Shown: piece by piece, positions 25,219 through 33,939 of the stretch
Numbering within the stretch: position 1 is the stretch's first letter
Layout of the letters: every line of letters begins with the position of its first letter
Program-made: the position numbers and the translations under genes
The notes under the pieces: generated by a model
What the model saw: the letters and a program-made list of their open reading frames with translations, nothing else
Told to the model about the DNA's origin: nothing
The model's database searches: none
From: Streptomyces polyasparticus
Lineage (GTDB): Bacteria > Actinomycetota > Actinomycetes > Streptomycetales > Streptomycetaceae
DNA: 64,000 nt
Assembly (NCBI RefSeq): GCF_014493765.1
Contig: NZ_JACTVJ010000007.1
Span: 496,001 to 560,000 of the forward strand
Direction: 5' to 3'

Positions 25219-26760
25219 GTGCCCCAGGGTACGTTCCCGCCTGCCCACGTCGCATCCCCGCAGCCCGACGCCTCGGACGAGCTCGGTTGGACTGTCCCGT
25301 CCACGCCGTCGCACGACCGGGAGGCCGAGCAGGCGGTGCTTGGTGCCTGCATGTTCCAGAGCGCGGTCATCGACGGCGTCCGTCAGATCCTGGAGCCGGG
25401 GGACTTCTATCAGCCGGCGCACACCACGATCTGGCACGCGTTGCTGGAGCTGCGGAAGCAGAACGCTCCCACCGATCCCATCGCGCTGACCCATCAACTG
25501 CGGTCCACGGGTGACCTGACCCGTATCGGCGGCCCCGCGTATCTGCACACACTGGTCGGCGTCGCCGCGGCCGGCAGTGGCGCCGAGTACTACGCCGACA
25601 TCGTGCGCCACCACGCCGATCTCCGGGCCCTTCAGGCCACGGCGATCCGTGTGCTGCAGGGCGCCACCGCGCCAGGAGCCGACCCCGCGCAGGTTCGTGG
25701 CTTCCTGACGGCCTCGCTGAGCGAAGCATCCGACCGAGCCCGGCACAGCTCGGGAGGACGGCTTCACCAGTACGCCAAGGACGGCTGGTCCTTCGTGAAC
25801 GACGCCCCCACCAGCACCGCGCCGGTGTGGGGCACGCCGGGCAGAGCGGCCTGGGCGTCGGGGGAGAGCCTGATGTTGGTCGGTCCGCCCGGGGTGGGGA
25901 AGTCGACGATCGCGCAGCAGATCGTCATGGCCCGGCTCGGCTTGTACGCCCAGGTCCTGGACATGCCCGTCCAGGAAGGCGAGAAGGTCCTCTACATCGC
26001 CGCGGACCGGCCGAGCCAGCTCGCCCGCGCCTTCCACCGGATCGTGCACAAGGAAGACCGCGACATCCTGCGGCAGCGCCTGGTGTTCTGGGGCGGCCCG
26101 CTGCCCGCCTCGCTCAACAACGAACCCCAGCTCCTCGCCGAGCTGGCCGCCGAGCACAGCGCGGACACTGTCGTGATCGACAGCCTGAAGGACGTGGTCG
26201 GCAAGCTCACCGACGACGAGGCGGGACTCGCGTACAACAACGCCCGCCAGCAGCTGCTGCGTAACGGCGTCGAGCTGCTGGAGCTGCACCACCAGCGCAA
26301 GCAGGGCCCGGACGTCTCGCGCAACCAGCGCCCGGTCCTGGACCAGGTGTACGGGTCGGCGTGGTTCACCGCGGGCGCCGGCAGCGTCCTCTTCCTGAGC
26401 GGAGCGGCGGGCGACCCCGTGGTGCAGCTGCATCACCTCAAGACCATCGACGACGAGATCGGTCCGCTGCCCGTCCTGCACGACCACGCCCGCGGTATGT
26501 CGCGCGTCGACACCAGCCTCGACCCGCTCACCCTGCTGCGTCAGGCGGGCAGCCACGGGCTCACCGCCCGCCAACTCGCCACGCAGATCACCGGAGAGGC
26601 CAACCCCAGGCCGGCCGACCTGGCGAAGGCCAGACGACGCCTGGAGGCCCTCGCCAAGAGCGGCCATGCGGTGCAGGAGAACGGCGCCGGGGGCGGGGCC
26701 GGCGGCGGCCAGGCAACTCGCTGGACGGCCGCCACTCGCCAACTCACCGCCGTCTCCTGA
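25219..26760 (+). CDS. DnaB-like replicative helicase / RepA-type ATPase of the element
   Basis: A 513-residue protein probably driving replication of the excised element. GTG 25219 follows GAGGAG. Residues about 30-145 are a DnaB N-terminal domain (HDREAEQAVLGACMFQ, FYQPAHTTIWHALLEL, TRIGGPAYLHTLV). From about 200 there is a RecA/AAA_25-type ATPase with Walker A (VGPPGVGKSTIAQQI near 220) and Walker B (VVIDSLKDVVG). A winged-helix-like C-terminal segment (about 440-495) and a Gly-rich tail follow. The fusion of DnaB-N with a RepA-type ATPase is common in actinomycete integrative elements. Iteron-like repeats lie directly downstream. Confidence 0.8.
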   Translation: MPQGTFPPAHVASPQPDASDELGWTVPSTPSHDREAEQAVLGACMFQSAVIDGVRQILEPGDFYQPAHTTIWHALLELRKQNAPTDPIALTHQLRSTGDLTRIGGPAYLHTLVGVAAAGSGAEYYADIVRHHADLRALQATAIRVLQGATAPGADPAQVRGFLTASLSEASDRARHSSGGRLHQYAKDGWSFVNDAPTSTAPVWGTPGRAAWASGESLMLVGPPGVGKSTIAQQIVMARLGLYAQVLDMPVQEGEKVLYIAADRPSQLARAFHRIVHKEDRDILRQRLVFWGGPLPASLNNEPQLLAELAAEHSADTVVIDSLKDVVGKLTDDEAGLAYNNARQQLLRNGVELLELHHQRKQGPDVSRNQRPVLDQVYGSAWFTAGAGSVLFLSGAAGDPVVQLHHLKTIDDEIGPLPVLHDHARGMSRVDTSLDPLTLLRQAGSHGLTARQLATQITGEANPRPADLAKARRRLEALAKSGHAVQENGAGGGAGGGQATRWTAATRQLTAVS

Positions 26761-26786
26761 CCTTCTCGGCTCCGCGTACGCGCTCC

Positions 26787-26945
26787 CGTAGGCGCTCCGG
26801 TTCGCCGAGAGCGCCTACGTACCGCCTCCACGGCGTACGAGTCGCGCGAAGCCGCAGGTCAAACGCCTACGCCCGGTCGTACGGCGCATCCGCGCCCCAG
26901 CGCCTACGCGCGGCCCCCTCCTTGGAGAGGGGGCCGCGTAAGCGC
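26787..26945. other. Candidate replication origin: iteron-like repeats plus hairpin
   Basis: The decamer ARCGCCTACG occurs four times: 26787-26796 (inverted), 26810-26819, 26862-26871 (AACGCCTACG) and 26899-26908, with a degenerate inverted copy at 26936-26945. The first two form an 11-base-arm inverted repeat. A 12-base-arm perfect hairpin (CGCGGCCCCCTC / GAGGGGGCCGCG, 26909-26938) follows. The 234-base gap between the helicase and the next gene holds nothing else. An origin function is inferred from the iterons and the neighbouring helicase; the hairpin may double as a terminator. Confidence 0.5.
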
Positions 26946-26994
26946 CACTCCGCGACCGCCACCGTCCTCATCACTGATCACTGGAGACCCCTGC

Positions 26995-28320
26995 ATGCCC
27001 CTCGCACTGATAGCTGTCCCGGGTAGCACCGAATCGCTTCTCCCTGGTTGGGCCACCTCCCCGACGACCACGGCCGTGCTGCTCGTACTACTCATCGCCC
27101 TCGCCGTTGTTGCCGGGTGGATGATCCGGCAACAACGGCGCCAAGCTGACGGCGCCAACCGGCGCCGCACGATCGTTGCCGTGCGGGTGGCTGCTGCGGC
27201 CGCGGTCGGCTGTACCGCCTACACCGCGGACACCAGCTGGCGGTTCGCCGGCGACTACCTGGACATGGGCAGCACCGTGGAGCGGGCCTTCATGTTCGCG
27301 ACGGCCGAGTTCGCCCTGTTCGCACTGGCCTTGATGGCACGCCAGAACCTGAAGAGCCCAATGCAGGCTCCCGGGCTTCCCGGCGTGCTGGTGTGGGTGA
27401 TCACCGGTGCGCAGATCATCCCGGCGTACGCCGAGTCAGGCCCCGTCGGTGGCACGGTTCGCGCGCTGATCGGTCCGTTCATGGCCGCGATGCTCTGGCA
27501 CCTGGCCATGGGCATCGAACTCCGCCGTCACGACTCGCAGGCGGCGTCCCGCAGCCTCGTGGCGATCCTCGCGCGGCAGGCACGTGAGCGCCTGCTGGCC
27601 CGCCTCGGAATCGCGGACCAAGACGCGGATGCCGCGCGGCTGATCCGGGAGCGAGCCCTGAGCCGGGCGGTCACGTTGATCCTCCGGATCGAGGCGATGC
27701 CCGAGAAGAAGCGCGCCGGGAGGAGTGGCCGGCGCGCGGCTCGGCACCTCCACGAAGCACTGGAGCAAGCCGGTGTCGATAGCGATCCTGTCCAGGACGG
27801 GCTGTTGCTGCGCAAGCTCGGCACCCGTCAGCAGGCGACTCGGCTCGCCTCGCTCCCACTGCCCGACCGGTGGGAGACGCCGGGTGCCCGAATCCCTCAG
27901 TCTCGTGCTGCCGCTGCGAAGCGGGCGGTTCCTGCGCGCCCAACTGCCTTGCGGGATGCGGGCAGTGAAGTCGTACGCCGGGCAGAGCGTCCGGGATCGA
28001 CTGCCCGACTGGGATCGCCCATGGGCCCTGAACTTCCGCAGGGCGCCGGCGCAGAGCCGGATACGGGCATGCCCGCGGAGGCAGATCCGGGCACGGACTC
28101 GGGCCCGAAGCGCCCGGGTCCCAAGCCCGACCTCTCGCGGGACGACCTCATCGCGTACGCGGAACGCATCTTCCGCGAGACGGGGCGCCTCTCGCGTGAC
28201 TCCCTCAAGGCGGCCGTTCGCGCCGACGACCATCAGGTCGGCACCGACGTGGCCCAGAGCGTCGTCAACGCCGTCAAGGCCGAGCGCCAGGACGCCGCCC
28301 GTACAGACCACCCCCACTGA
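26995..28320 (+). CDS. Spd-like membrane protein of conjugative element
   Basis: A 441-residue protein with four or so N-terminal membrane helices (VLLVLLIALAVVAGW, VAAAAAVGCTAYTA, FALFALALMA, VWVITGAQIIPAYA). A long basic, Ala/Arg/Pro-rich cytoplasmic region and a C-terminal helical domain (about 385-435, DLIAYAERIFRETGRLSRDS) follow. This layout matches the DUF2637/SpdB-type membrane proteins found next to mobilisation genes of Streptomyces plasmids and ICEs, thought to aid plasmid spread between hyphae. ATG 26995 has GGAG 9 bases upstream. Confidence 0.55.
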   Translation: MPLALIAVPGSTESLLPGWATSPTTTAVLLVLLIALAVVAGWMIRQQRRQADGANRRRTIVAVRVAAAAAVGCTAYTADTSWRFAGDYLDMGSTVERAFMFATAEFALFALALMARQNLKSPMQAPGLPGVLVWVITGAQIIPAYAESGPVGGTVRALIGPFMAAMLWHLAMGIELRRHDSQAASRSLVAILARQARERLLARLGIADQDADAARLIRERALSRAVTLILRIEAMPEKKRAGRSGRRAARHLHEALEQAGVDSDPVQDGLLLRKLGTRQQATRLASLPLPDRWETPGARIPQSRAAAAKRAVPARPTALRDAGSEVVRRAERPGSTARLGSPMGPELPQGAGAEPDTGMPAEADPGTDSGPKRPGPKPDLSRDDLIAYAERIFRETGRLSRDSLKAAVRADDHQVGTDVAQSVVNAVKAERQDAARTDHPH

Positions 28321-28420
28321 TCGCTGAGCCGCCCGGTCGTTGTCCGCACCGCCGAGGTCTATGTGCGACCGCGCGCCGCCTGAATCCACCGCAGAACCCC
28401 GAGACCCAAGGAACCTCACC

Positions 28421-29071
28421 ATGCACAACCCACGGCTCCACGACCTCAACGCACCAGCAGATGCTGGTGAAATACCGCCTGCCCCAGCGGGAGCAAGCAA
28501 TAGCGATGGACCGTCCACAGGTCGGTCCATCGCGGACACCTCCGCCCCAGGGGTGACGGAGGAGCTGCTCCGGCACGAGGGCGCGCCGGAGCAGGAGCGG
28601 GTGAGCGCCGGCAAGCTGCCGACCACCCCTGTCGCTGGGGCCAAGCAGCGCACGCCGCATCGTCGTGCGAATCTCGATACGCAACGCGCCAAGAACGTCA
28701 CCGTGCGCTTCGCCCCGCACGAGAAGCATGACGTCCAATCGGCGGCGGATAGCGAGCGCGTGACGATGGCCCGCTACATCGCGGATGCCACGATGGCCCG
28801 CGTCCGCGGTGAGATCACGGTCGCTGCCGAGCGCACGGTGTACGACGACGCCATCGACGAGCTCGCCGCGATGCGGGCGCAGATCGCCCGGATCGGCAAC
28901 AACGTCAACCAGATTGCCCGCCGCTTGAATGCGGGCGGTGATCCACACCCTGTGGACGGCGCGATCCTCCTGCGGGCGGACGGGTTGCTCGCCACAGCCG
29001 ACGACACGGTCCGGGCGATCGACGAGGCCGCGTTCCGGGCAGCCGGGCAGAAGGCGGGCAGCCAGGCGTGA
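28421..29071 (+). CDS. mobC: MobC-like relaxosome accessory protein
   Basis: A 216-residue protein with a disordered N-terminal half. The C-terminal half has a ribbon-helix-helix-like start (KNVTVRFAPHEKHDVQSAAD) and the MobC signature IARIGNNVNQIARRLNAGG near residue 150-168. It should bind oriT and help the relaxase. ATG 28421 has AAGGA upstream. Its stop overlaps the relaxase GTG (GTGA), so the two are translated together. Confidence 0.82.
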   Translation: MHNPRLHDLNAPADAGEIPPAPAGASNSDGPSTGRSIADTSAPGVTEELLRHEGAPEQERVSAGKLPTTPVAGAKQRTPHRRANLDTQRAKNVTVRFAPHEKHDVQSAADSERVTMARYIADATMARVRGEITVAAERTVYDDAIDELAAMRAQIARIGNNVNQIARRLNAGGDPHPVDGAILLRADGLLATADDTVRAIDEAAFRAAGQKAGSQA

Positions 29072-30783
29072 TCGCGAACATTGTGAAGCCGGGCAACAAC
29101 ACCTACGGCGTGCTCGCCTACCTCTTCGACAAGGGTCAGGCGAACGAGCACACCGACCAGCACATCGTCGGCTCCTGGGACGACTTCGTACCCGACCCCG
29201 GCCCGTGGGACAGTCCTGGCCACAGGGAGCGACTCGGCCAGCTCACCAAGGCGCTGGATCTACGGGTCGTGCAGGCCGGCGCCAAGGCACCCGAGGGGCA
29301 CGTGTGGCACTGCTCGGTGCGCGCCGCCCCCGAGGACCGCATCCTCACCGACGCCGAGTGGGCAACGATCGCCCGCCGGATCCTGAACGCCACGGGCATC
29401 GCACCCGACGACGATCCGGACAGCTGCCGATGGGTCGCTGTGCGGCACGCGGACGACCACATCCACATCGTCGCCACCAAAGTCCGCGGCGACCTGCGTC
29501 CGGCGCGGAACTGGAACGACTACCACCGCGCCATGACCGAACTCACCTCGATCGAGAAGGACTTCGGCCTCACGCAGGTCCCGCGCGGCCCCGAGGTCGC
29601 TGCTGGCACCCCAGCCGCAAAGCGGCCCACTCGCGCCGAGCAGGAGAAGGCCAAGCGCCTCGGCTACGACAAGACGGCGCGCGAACGACTGCGACACACC
29701 GTCCGCGCCGCACTCTCCCACGCCCACGACCTGGATGACTTCTTCAACCTGCTCTCCGACGCCGGCCTCCAGGTCGAGACCCGCTCCCTGCCGTCCGGTG
29801 ACCTCCAGGGCTACAAGGTCGCCCTGCCCGACGACACCACGGACGGGAGGCCGATCTGGTACTCCGGCTCCAAACTCGCCACCGACCTGTCCCTACCCCA
29901 GATCAGGCGGCGCCTGGCCGCCGTCGAAGCGCCCGCGGCCCCGGAAGCCTCGCCGGCCGCACAGCGCCCCAGCCCGTGGCACCAGGCCACCGCGGCCGCA
30001 GAACGTATACCCCACCATCTCGAGCACGCCGACGACTACGTCGCCCAGGCTCACCTAACGGTCTTCGGGGAACTTCTCTACGCCCTGCCGGCACACGCCC
30101 CTACCAACCTCAAGGCCGAACTTCACCGGGCCGCGCTCGCCTTTGAGCACGCCGCCCACACCCGGGCCCGCGTCGACGACCAGCACGCCCGCGCTCTACG
30201 CGGCGCGCTGAAGGGCATGCGCTACCAGCCCGCAAACGCCTCCGGACTGGCGATGCTCCTGGACGTCGCCGTCCTCGTCGTCCTCGCCACCCAGCGCCGC
30301 AGCGCGCTGCGTCACCACGACCGGCAGGTGGCCGCTGCCCGCGAGGCACTGGTGCATCTCCAAGCCGCGTACGAACAGGTCGCCCCCTCGGCGTTGGCTC
30401 ACCTCGCCGTGTCTCGGCCGTCCGACGGCGCTGTCCGTCAGTACACCCGCGCACTGCGAGAGGTCCTGCCCACGCACGCCGAACGCATCCTCAACGAGAG
30501 TGCCTGGCCGGCACTCACGGCCGCTCTAGCCATCGCCGAAGCCGCGGGCCACGCCCCGGCCGAAGTTCTCCAACAGGCAGCGCAGCAGCGTTCCTTGGGC
30601 GACGCAAAGTCCGCATCCGAGGTCCTCGTCTGGCGGATTCAGCGCCTGGGCGAGCGGCACGCTCCGGGCCCCGACGCACGGGCCGCCCAAGCCGCCGGGC
30701 GCATACGCCGCACTCCTCAGGCAGCAACAGGGACACCCGTCACCTACCCGCCCAAGTCGCCCCCCGCCGGCCGGTCGCGGTGA
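29068..30783 (+). CDS. mobA: MobA/VirD2-type relaxase
   Basis: A 571-residue DNA-nicking transfer relaxase. The N-terminus (VIANIVKPGNNTYGVLAYLF) is that of MOB relaxases; the catalytic tyrosine is probably one of those in this first stretch. The three-histidine metal site is in RHADDHIHIVATK (near residue 131-143). A conserved WNDYHRAMTELTSIEKDFGL block follows. The C-terminal 300 residues are helical, with one hydrophobic segment near 395-410. No helicase domain is present. With MobC this makes the element mobilizable; the oriT is expected nearby but not certain. Confidence 0.85.
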   Translation: MIANIVKPGNNTYGVLAYLFDKGQANEHTDQHIVGSWDDFVPDPGPWDSPGHRERLGQLTKALDLRVVQAGAKAPEGHVWHCSVRAAPEDRILTDAEWATIARRILNATGIAPDDDPDSCRWVAVRHADDHIHIVATKVRGDLRPARNWNDYHRAMTELTSIEKDFGLTQVPRGPEVAAGTPAAKRPTRAEQEKAKRLGYDKTARERLRHTVRAALSHAHDLDDFFNLLSDAGLQVETRSLPSGDLQGYKVALPDDTTDGRPIWYSGSKLATDLSLPQIRRRLAAVEAPAAPEASPAAQRPSPWHQATAAAERIPHHLEHADDYVAQAHLTVFGELLYALPAHAPTNLKAELHRAALAFEHAAHTRARVDDQHARALRGALKGMRYQPANASGLAMLLDVAVLVVLATQRRSALRHHDRQVAAAREALVHLQAAYEQVAPSALAHLAVSRPSDGAVRQYTRALREVLPTHAERILNESAWPALTAALAIAEAAGHAPAEVLQQAAQQRSLGDAKSASEVLVWRIQRLGERHAPGPDARAAQAAGRIRRTPQAATGTPVTYPPKSPPAGRSR

Positions 30784-30813
30784 ACACGGATCCCTCGTCG
30801 AAGTGCGCGGAAT

Positions 30814-30857
30814 ATAGCCGACGATCCCCGGTTACCGAAACCGGGGATTCTCCGGAG
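30814..30857 (+). repeat. 44-base hairpin element, copy 2
   Basis: It begins 31 bases after the relaxase stop. It is identical to 24700-24743 except for C at 30822, with stem arms at 30824-30833 and 30839-30848. Its position relative to the preceding stop codon is almost the same as for copy 1. Confidence 0.85.
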
Positions 30858-30899
30858 TATTTGGGCCCTAACCCCGACCTCCGGAAGGAACGTCCCTGC

Positions 30900-31274
30900 A
30901 TGTCCTCTACCGCACTACGCCCCCGTGTTATCGCGCTCCTCGCCGACGTGGACACCACGCACCCCGCTGGGCCGCAGCAACTCCATCACCTTGACGGCCG
31001 TGTGTTCACCGACGCCGAGTACGACCTGGTCGCCGATGCCACCCCCGGCGAGATATCCATCGCGGTCGAGTACCGGTTGCCCGGCGTGTACGAAGGGCTG
31101 GGCAACAGCCACAGGGCTGCGAAAGCCAATATCGACCGCTTCATGAAGTACGCGGTCCACGCACCTGACGACTCCGTGGACGCGGTCCTCGACCTCATCA
31201 CCGACGAGGACTGGGCTGAGGTCGAGCGCCTGTCCGCCCTTCACTGCACCCTGCGCACGCTCGACGAGGACTGA
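30900..31274 (+). CDS. Small element-borne hypothetical protein A
   Basis: A 124-residue acidic protein (ATG 30900, GGAAGGAACG upstream). HLDGRVFTDAEYDLVADATP is followed by a helical second half (DDSVDAVLDLITDEDWAEVE). It resembles the next gene product in the HxDGRxFxxxExDxV block, so the two are likely paralogues. No family is recognised. Its position after the mobilisation genes suggests an accessory or establishment role. Confidence 0.6.
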   Translation: MSSTALRPRVIALLADVDTTHPAGPQQLHHLDGRVFTDAEYDLVADATPGEISIAVEYRLPGVYEGLGNSHRAAKANIDRFMKYAVHAPDDSVDAVLDLITDEDWAEVERLSALHCTLRTLDED

Positions 31275-31381
31275 ACCCGTGACGCAGCTACCGGCAGCCT
31301 GCCGCACCCGTCACCGCGCCTCTACCGCCCGTCGCCCCACGCACGCCCCAGTCGCAGAAACACCCCATAAGGAGAACTTTC

Positions 31382-31762
31382 ATTCCCACCGCCGAACCCT
31401 GCCCCAAGATCGTCACCCTGTTGTGTGACGCGGACTTCAAGAAGCGGATGGACACCGGTACCTGGTCCCACCGCGACGGACGCCCCTTCAGCCGCGAGGA
31501 GCAGGACGTCGTCTTCACCACCACCCTCGTTGAGTTGGAGGAAGTAGAGGAGCAACTGATTCGCTACCGCGCGTACGTGCAGACGAAGGCCGACGCCCCC
31601 GACGCCCTGAACAGCTTCCTGGCCCCGTTCTGGGACCAGCTGCGCGAGAAGACCCTCGGAAATGCCGTCACGCTCATGACCAAGGATGAAGTGGCGGAGT
31701 TCAACCGCCTGCTCGCCGCCGTGGACGAACCGATCCGCCCGTTCACGCCATACGCCTTCTGA
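31382..31762 (+). CDS. Small element-borne hypothetical protein B (possible ATT start)
   Basis: A 126-residue protein, paralogous to protein A (HRDGRPFSREEQDVVFTTTL). A strong AAGGAG (31370-31375) is correctly spaced from ATT at 31382 and from no ATG, GTG or TTG. The first conventional in-frame start is TTG 31421, which would remove 13 residues that align with protein A (the KIVTLLCDADF block). Use of ATT is therefore suggested but unproven. The helical C-terminus is DEVAEFNRLLAAVDE. Confidence 0.55.
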   Translation: MPTAEPCPKIVTLLCDADFKKRMDTGTWSHRDGRPFSREEQDVVFTTTLVELEEVEEQLIRYRAYVQTKADAPDALNSFLAPFWDQLREKTLGNAVTLMTKDEVAEFNRLLAAVDEPIRPFTPYAF

Positions 31763-31875
31763 CAGGCGAAGGCGGCAGCACTCTCCACCTCCGGAGACGA
31801 CGAGGGGGCGGCGGGCCGGAATGACTCCCGGCCCGCCGCCCCCTTTCCGCGCCCTATCGCCGGCGCAGCACCGAC

Positions 31876-32091
31876 CTACGGTCCGTCGGCCTGCGAGACG
31901 CCCTGCGCCAGCTGGCCGACCACATCCAGGACCCCTTGGCCGAAGTCGGTCGGAGCGATCAGGAGGCCGAAGACCATCACGATCGCCACGGTCATCCACT
32001 GGTCTGAGCGGCTCCGCGCCTGCACGCGACGGCGGATACGGAAGTAGATGATGACGGCGAGCAGGACCGCCAGATTGAACGTCAGGATCAT
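31876..32091 (-). CDS. Small two-helix membrane protein
   Basis: A 71-residue protein with a first helix (TFNLAVLLAVIIYF), a basic loop (RIRRRVQARSRS), a second helix (VAIVMVFGLLIAPTDF), and then an amphipathic tail. The product at 37461-37655 has the same layout. Small membrane proteins of this kind occur with Spd genes on Streptomyces plasmids. The gene ends divergent-strand to protein B and is 21 bases downstream of the nuclease gene below. Confidence 0.6.
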   Translation of the reverse strand: MILTFNLAVLLAVIIYFRIRRRVQARSRSDQWMTVAIVMVFGLLIAPTDFGQGVLDVVGQLAQGVSQADGP

Positions 32092-32112
32092 CGAACCAAC
32101 TCCCCCAGCAGA

Positions 32113-32829
32113 TCAGGACAATGCGGTCGGTCGGCGTGGCGGCGGAATCCGGTCGAGCAGGTCCCACAAGGGGCTGGAGCCCGCTGCCCACTCGCTGAGC
32201 AGGCGTCGGTTCACCAGATGGATACGGTGCTGCCAGCCCCAGGGAATTGCCTTGGAGGAGAAGCGGCCGTTGGTCAGGACGACCGCGACGTCAGCGCCGT
32301 GCACCTGCCATGCCGTGCCGTTGACCTGCTGAAGTACCCCGACGCCGACGGCCGAGCCGCGCTCGCCGTCGCGCTTGTGCTTGCACTGGATCGCCCACAC
32401 CCGACCCGCCGGATCAACGGCGCGGACATCACAGGCGTCGTCGCCGGCACCTCCGATGCGCTCCGCCTGGCAGCCGTCGCGGCGCATCAAGTCCCTTACC
32501 GCGAACTCGAACGCGCGGTGATCCAGAGCGTCGATCTCGGCGATACGCATCCGCAGCGCCTGCGCTCGTACACGCGCCCACTCCGTCCGCTGCCGCACCT
32601 GCTGCGACCACAGCCCGCCCGCACCGGCGGCGAGCACGCCCACCATGACCATCACCCACCAGTGCGCGAGCAGCCACTGCACCGCGGTGGCGACCAGGCT
32701 GGTTGTGATGACTGCGGCCACTCCAACGGCCAGCGCCTGGTCCTGCTTGCGGGTACGCCGTGTTGCCCGGCGTCGAGCCGAACGGCGAACGGGACGACGC
32801 CGGCTCACCGAAGCGCCTCGATCCGGCAC
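32113..32829 (-). CDS. Membrane-anchored Mrr-type restriction endonuclease-like protein
   Basis: A 238-residue protein. The basic N-terminus (about 1-30) is followed by two membrane helices (VGVAAVITTSLVATAV, WWVMVMVGVLAAGAGGLW) and a cytoplasmic Mrr_cat domain. That domain contains FEFAVRDLMRRDGCQAERIG, the catalytic D-(X)n-QXK (DVRAVDPAG... IQCKHKRDG) and VLQQVNGTAWQVHGADVAVV. GTG 32829 has GGAGAG upstream. The family usually cleaves modified or foreign DNA; membrane placement could guard against incoming DNA. A second such protein is at 52361. Confidence 0.78.
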   Translation of the reverse strand: MPDRGASVSRRRPVRRSARRRATRRTRKQDQALAVGVAAVITTSLVATAVQWLLAHWWVMVMVGVLAAGAGGLWSQQVRQRTEWARVRAQALRMRIAEIDALDHRAFEFAVRDLMRRDGCQAERIGGAGDDACDVRAVDPAGRVWAIQCKHKRDGERGSAVGVGVLQQVNGTAWQVHGADVAVVLTNGRFSSKAIPWGWQHRIHLVNRRLLSEWAAGSSPLWDLLDRIPPPRRPTALS

Positions 32830-33157
32830 GAGGCGCTCTCCGCGGCGGCACGCCCTCCGCTTCCATACCCGCCGCTACGGCGACCACAGCCCGCGATGAT
32901 CGCCGTCACCGGTATCCCCATGAGGAAATTCCCCTCCCTGTCACGTGCATTGGCATCCCACGCAGGAGGTATGACAGCACGCGGCACTGACAGGGAGTAG
33001 GGGATCGATCACTGATGGCAATGGGTTTTCGGTCAATTGCATTCGCCCGTCGCCACGTTGCCGCCCTGACGACCTGCACGTTTACATTCAGCCCCGATTA
33101 CCTTCCGCCAATTCGCCGCTCTGCAGCGAAGTCCGGGGTGCGAGCGAAACCGTCGCG
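32830..33157. other. Intergenic stretch of 328 bases, nothing recognised
   Basis: It lies between the 5' end of the nuclease gene and the 3' end of the lipoprotein gene, both on the minus strand. It is locally less GC-rich near 33010-33110. No ORF with coding character, hairpin or repeat stands out; it should hold the nuclease promoter. Confidence 0.4.
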
Positions 33158-33841
33158 TCAGCTGGCCTGGTGCGCTTTATCGACGGCCATCGGCAGGTGG
33201 GCATCCACGAGGCTCGGTGCGCCGGAGACGATGACCAGGATGTTGCGGGTGCGGATCGCTGTCTGTTTGACGACGCTGCGCTGCCCGCCGGCGGAGAAGG
33301 TGAGCAGCTGGCTCCACTGCTCGTCGCCGATGTCGGGCGCGGCCGACTCCTCGGTGCCCATATCGACGACCGTGCTCCCCGAGGCGACCTGGTACGAGGG
33401 GCAGGAGAGCATCGCGTCGAAGACCTTCCCGATGCCCGCGGAGAGCTTCGCCGGGCTGTCGCTGTACAGCTCCTCGTTCACCTCGGAGGTGCTGCCGGTG
33501 TAGGTGAAGGATGCCTTCGCCTTGTGGACGAAGTCGAGACCGGAGCCGGTGGCCGTGTCACCGCCGAGCTTCTCCAGTGCCGGGCAGCCGATGACGGTCA
33601 CGTCGTCGTTGCGGCGAGTGGGCTCGGGCTTGCGGGTGTAGCCCTCGCCCAGGTCACTCTCGTTGAGCAGCCGCTGGTTCAGCTGAGTCGACGACAGCGA
33701 TACAGACGCCGTGGGTGAGCTGGCGCCCCGGTGTGCAATGGCGGAGGAGTTGGCCGGGTCGGCATGGCTGGTGCAGCCGGTCAGGGCGAGGGTGATGCAG
33801 ATGCTGCTGAGGCCGACGGCGGTCATGGTGAAACGGCGCAT
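33158..33841 (-). CDS. Putative lipoprotein
   Basis: A 227-residue protein with a signal (MRRFTMTAVGLSSICITLAL) and lipobox (LTGC), then a Ser/Thr-rich spacer. The mature domain (about 55-225) includes LNQRLLNESDLGEGYTRKPE, a pattern common in small actinobacterial secreted lipoproteins of unknown role, and two further cysteines (IGCPALEK, LSCPSYQ) that may form a disulphide. It is 98 bases downstream of the next gene on the same strand. Confidence 0.7.
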   Translation of the reverse strand: MRRFTMTAVGLSSICITLALTGCTSHADPANSSAIAHRGASSPTASVSLSSTQLNQRLLNESDLGEGYTRKPEPTRRNDDVTVIGCPALEKLGGDTATGSGLDFVHKAKASFTYTGSTSEVNEELYSDSPAKLSAGIGKVFDAMLSCPSYQVASGSTVVDMGTEESAAPDIGDEQWSQLLTFSAGGQRSVVKQTAIRTRNILVIVSGAPSLVDAHLPMAVDKAHQAS

Positions 33842-33939
33842 ACGTGAAACCCCTTTGGAGATGCGAGACGGATGGTCTGACCGGGTCGGCCCCCCGGGTG
33901 CCGACGAACGCAGGGATAGGGGGAAGGGGTTTCGCGCTT

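Noticed and set aside
33015-33503. 162-residue plus-strand ORF
   Set aside because: It overlaps the lipoprotein gene on the other strand, has no ribosome site, and the lipoprotein has a clear signal and lipobox.
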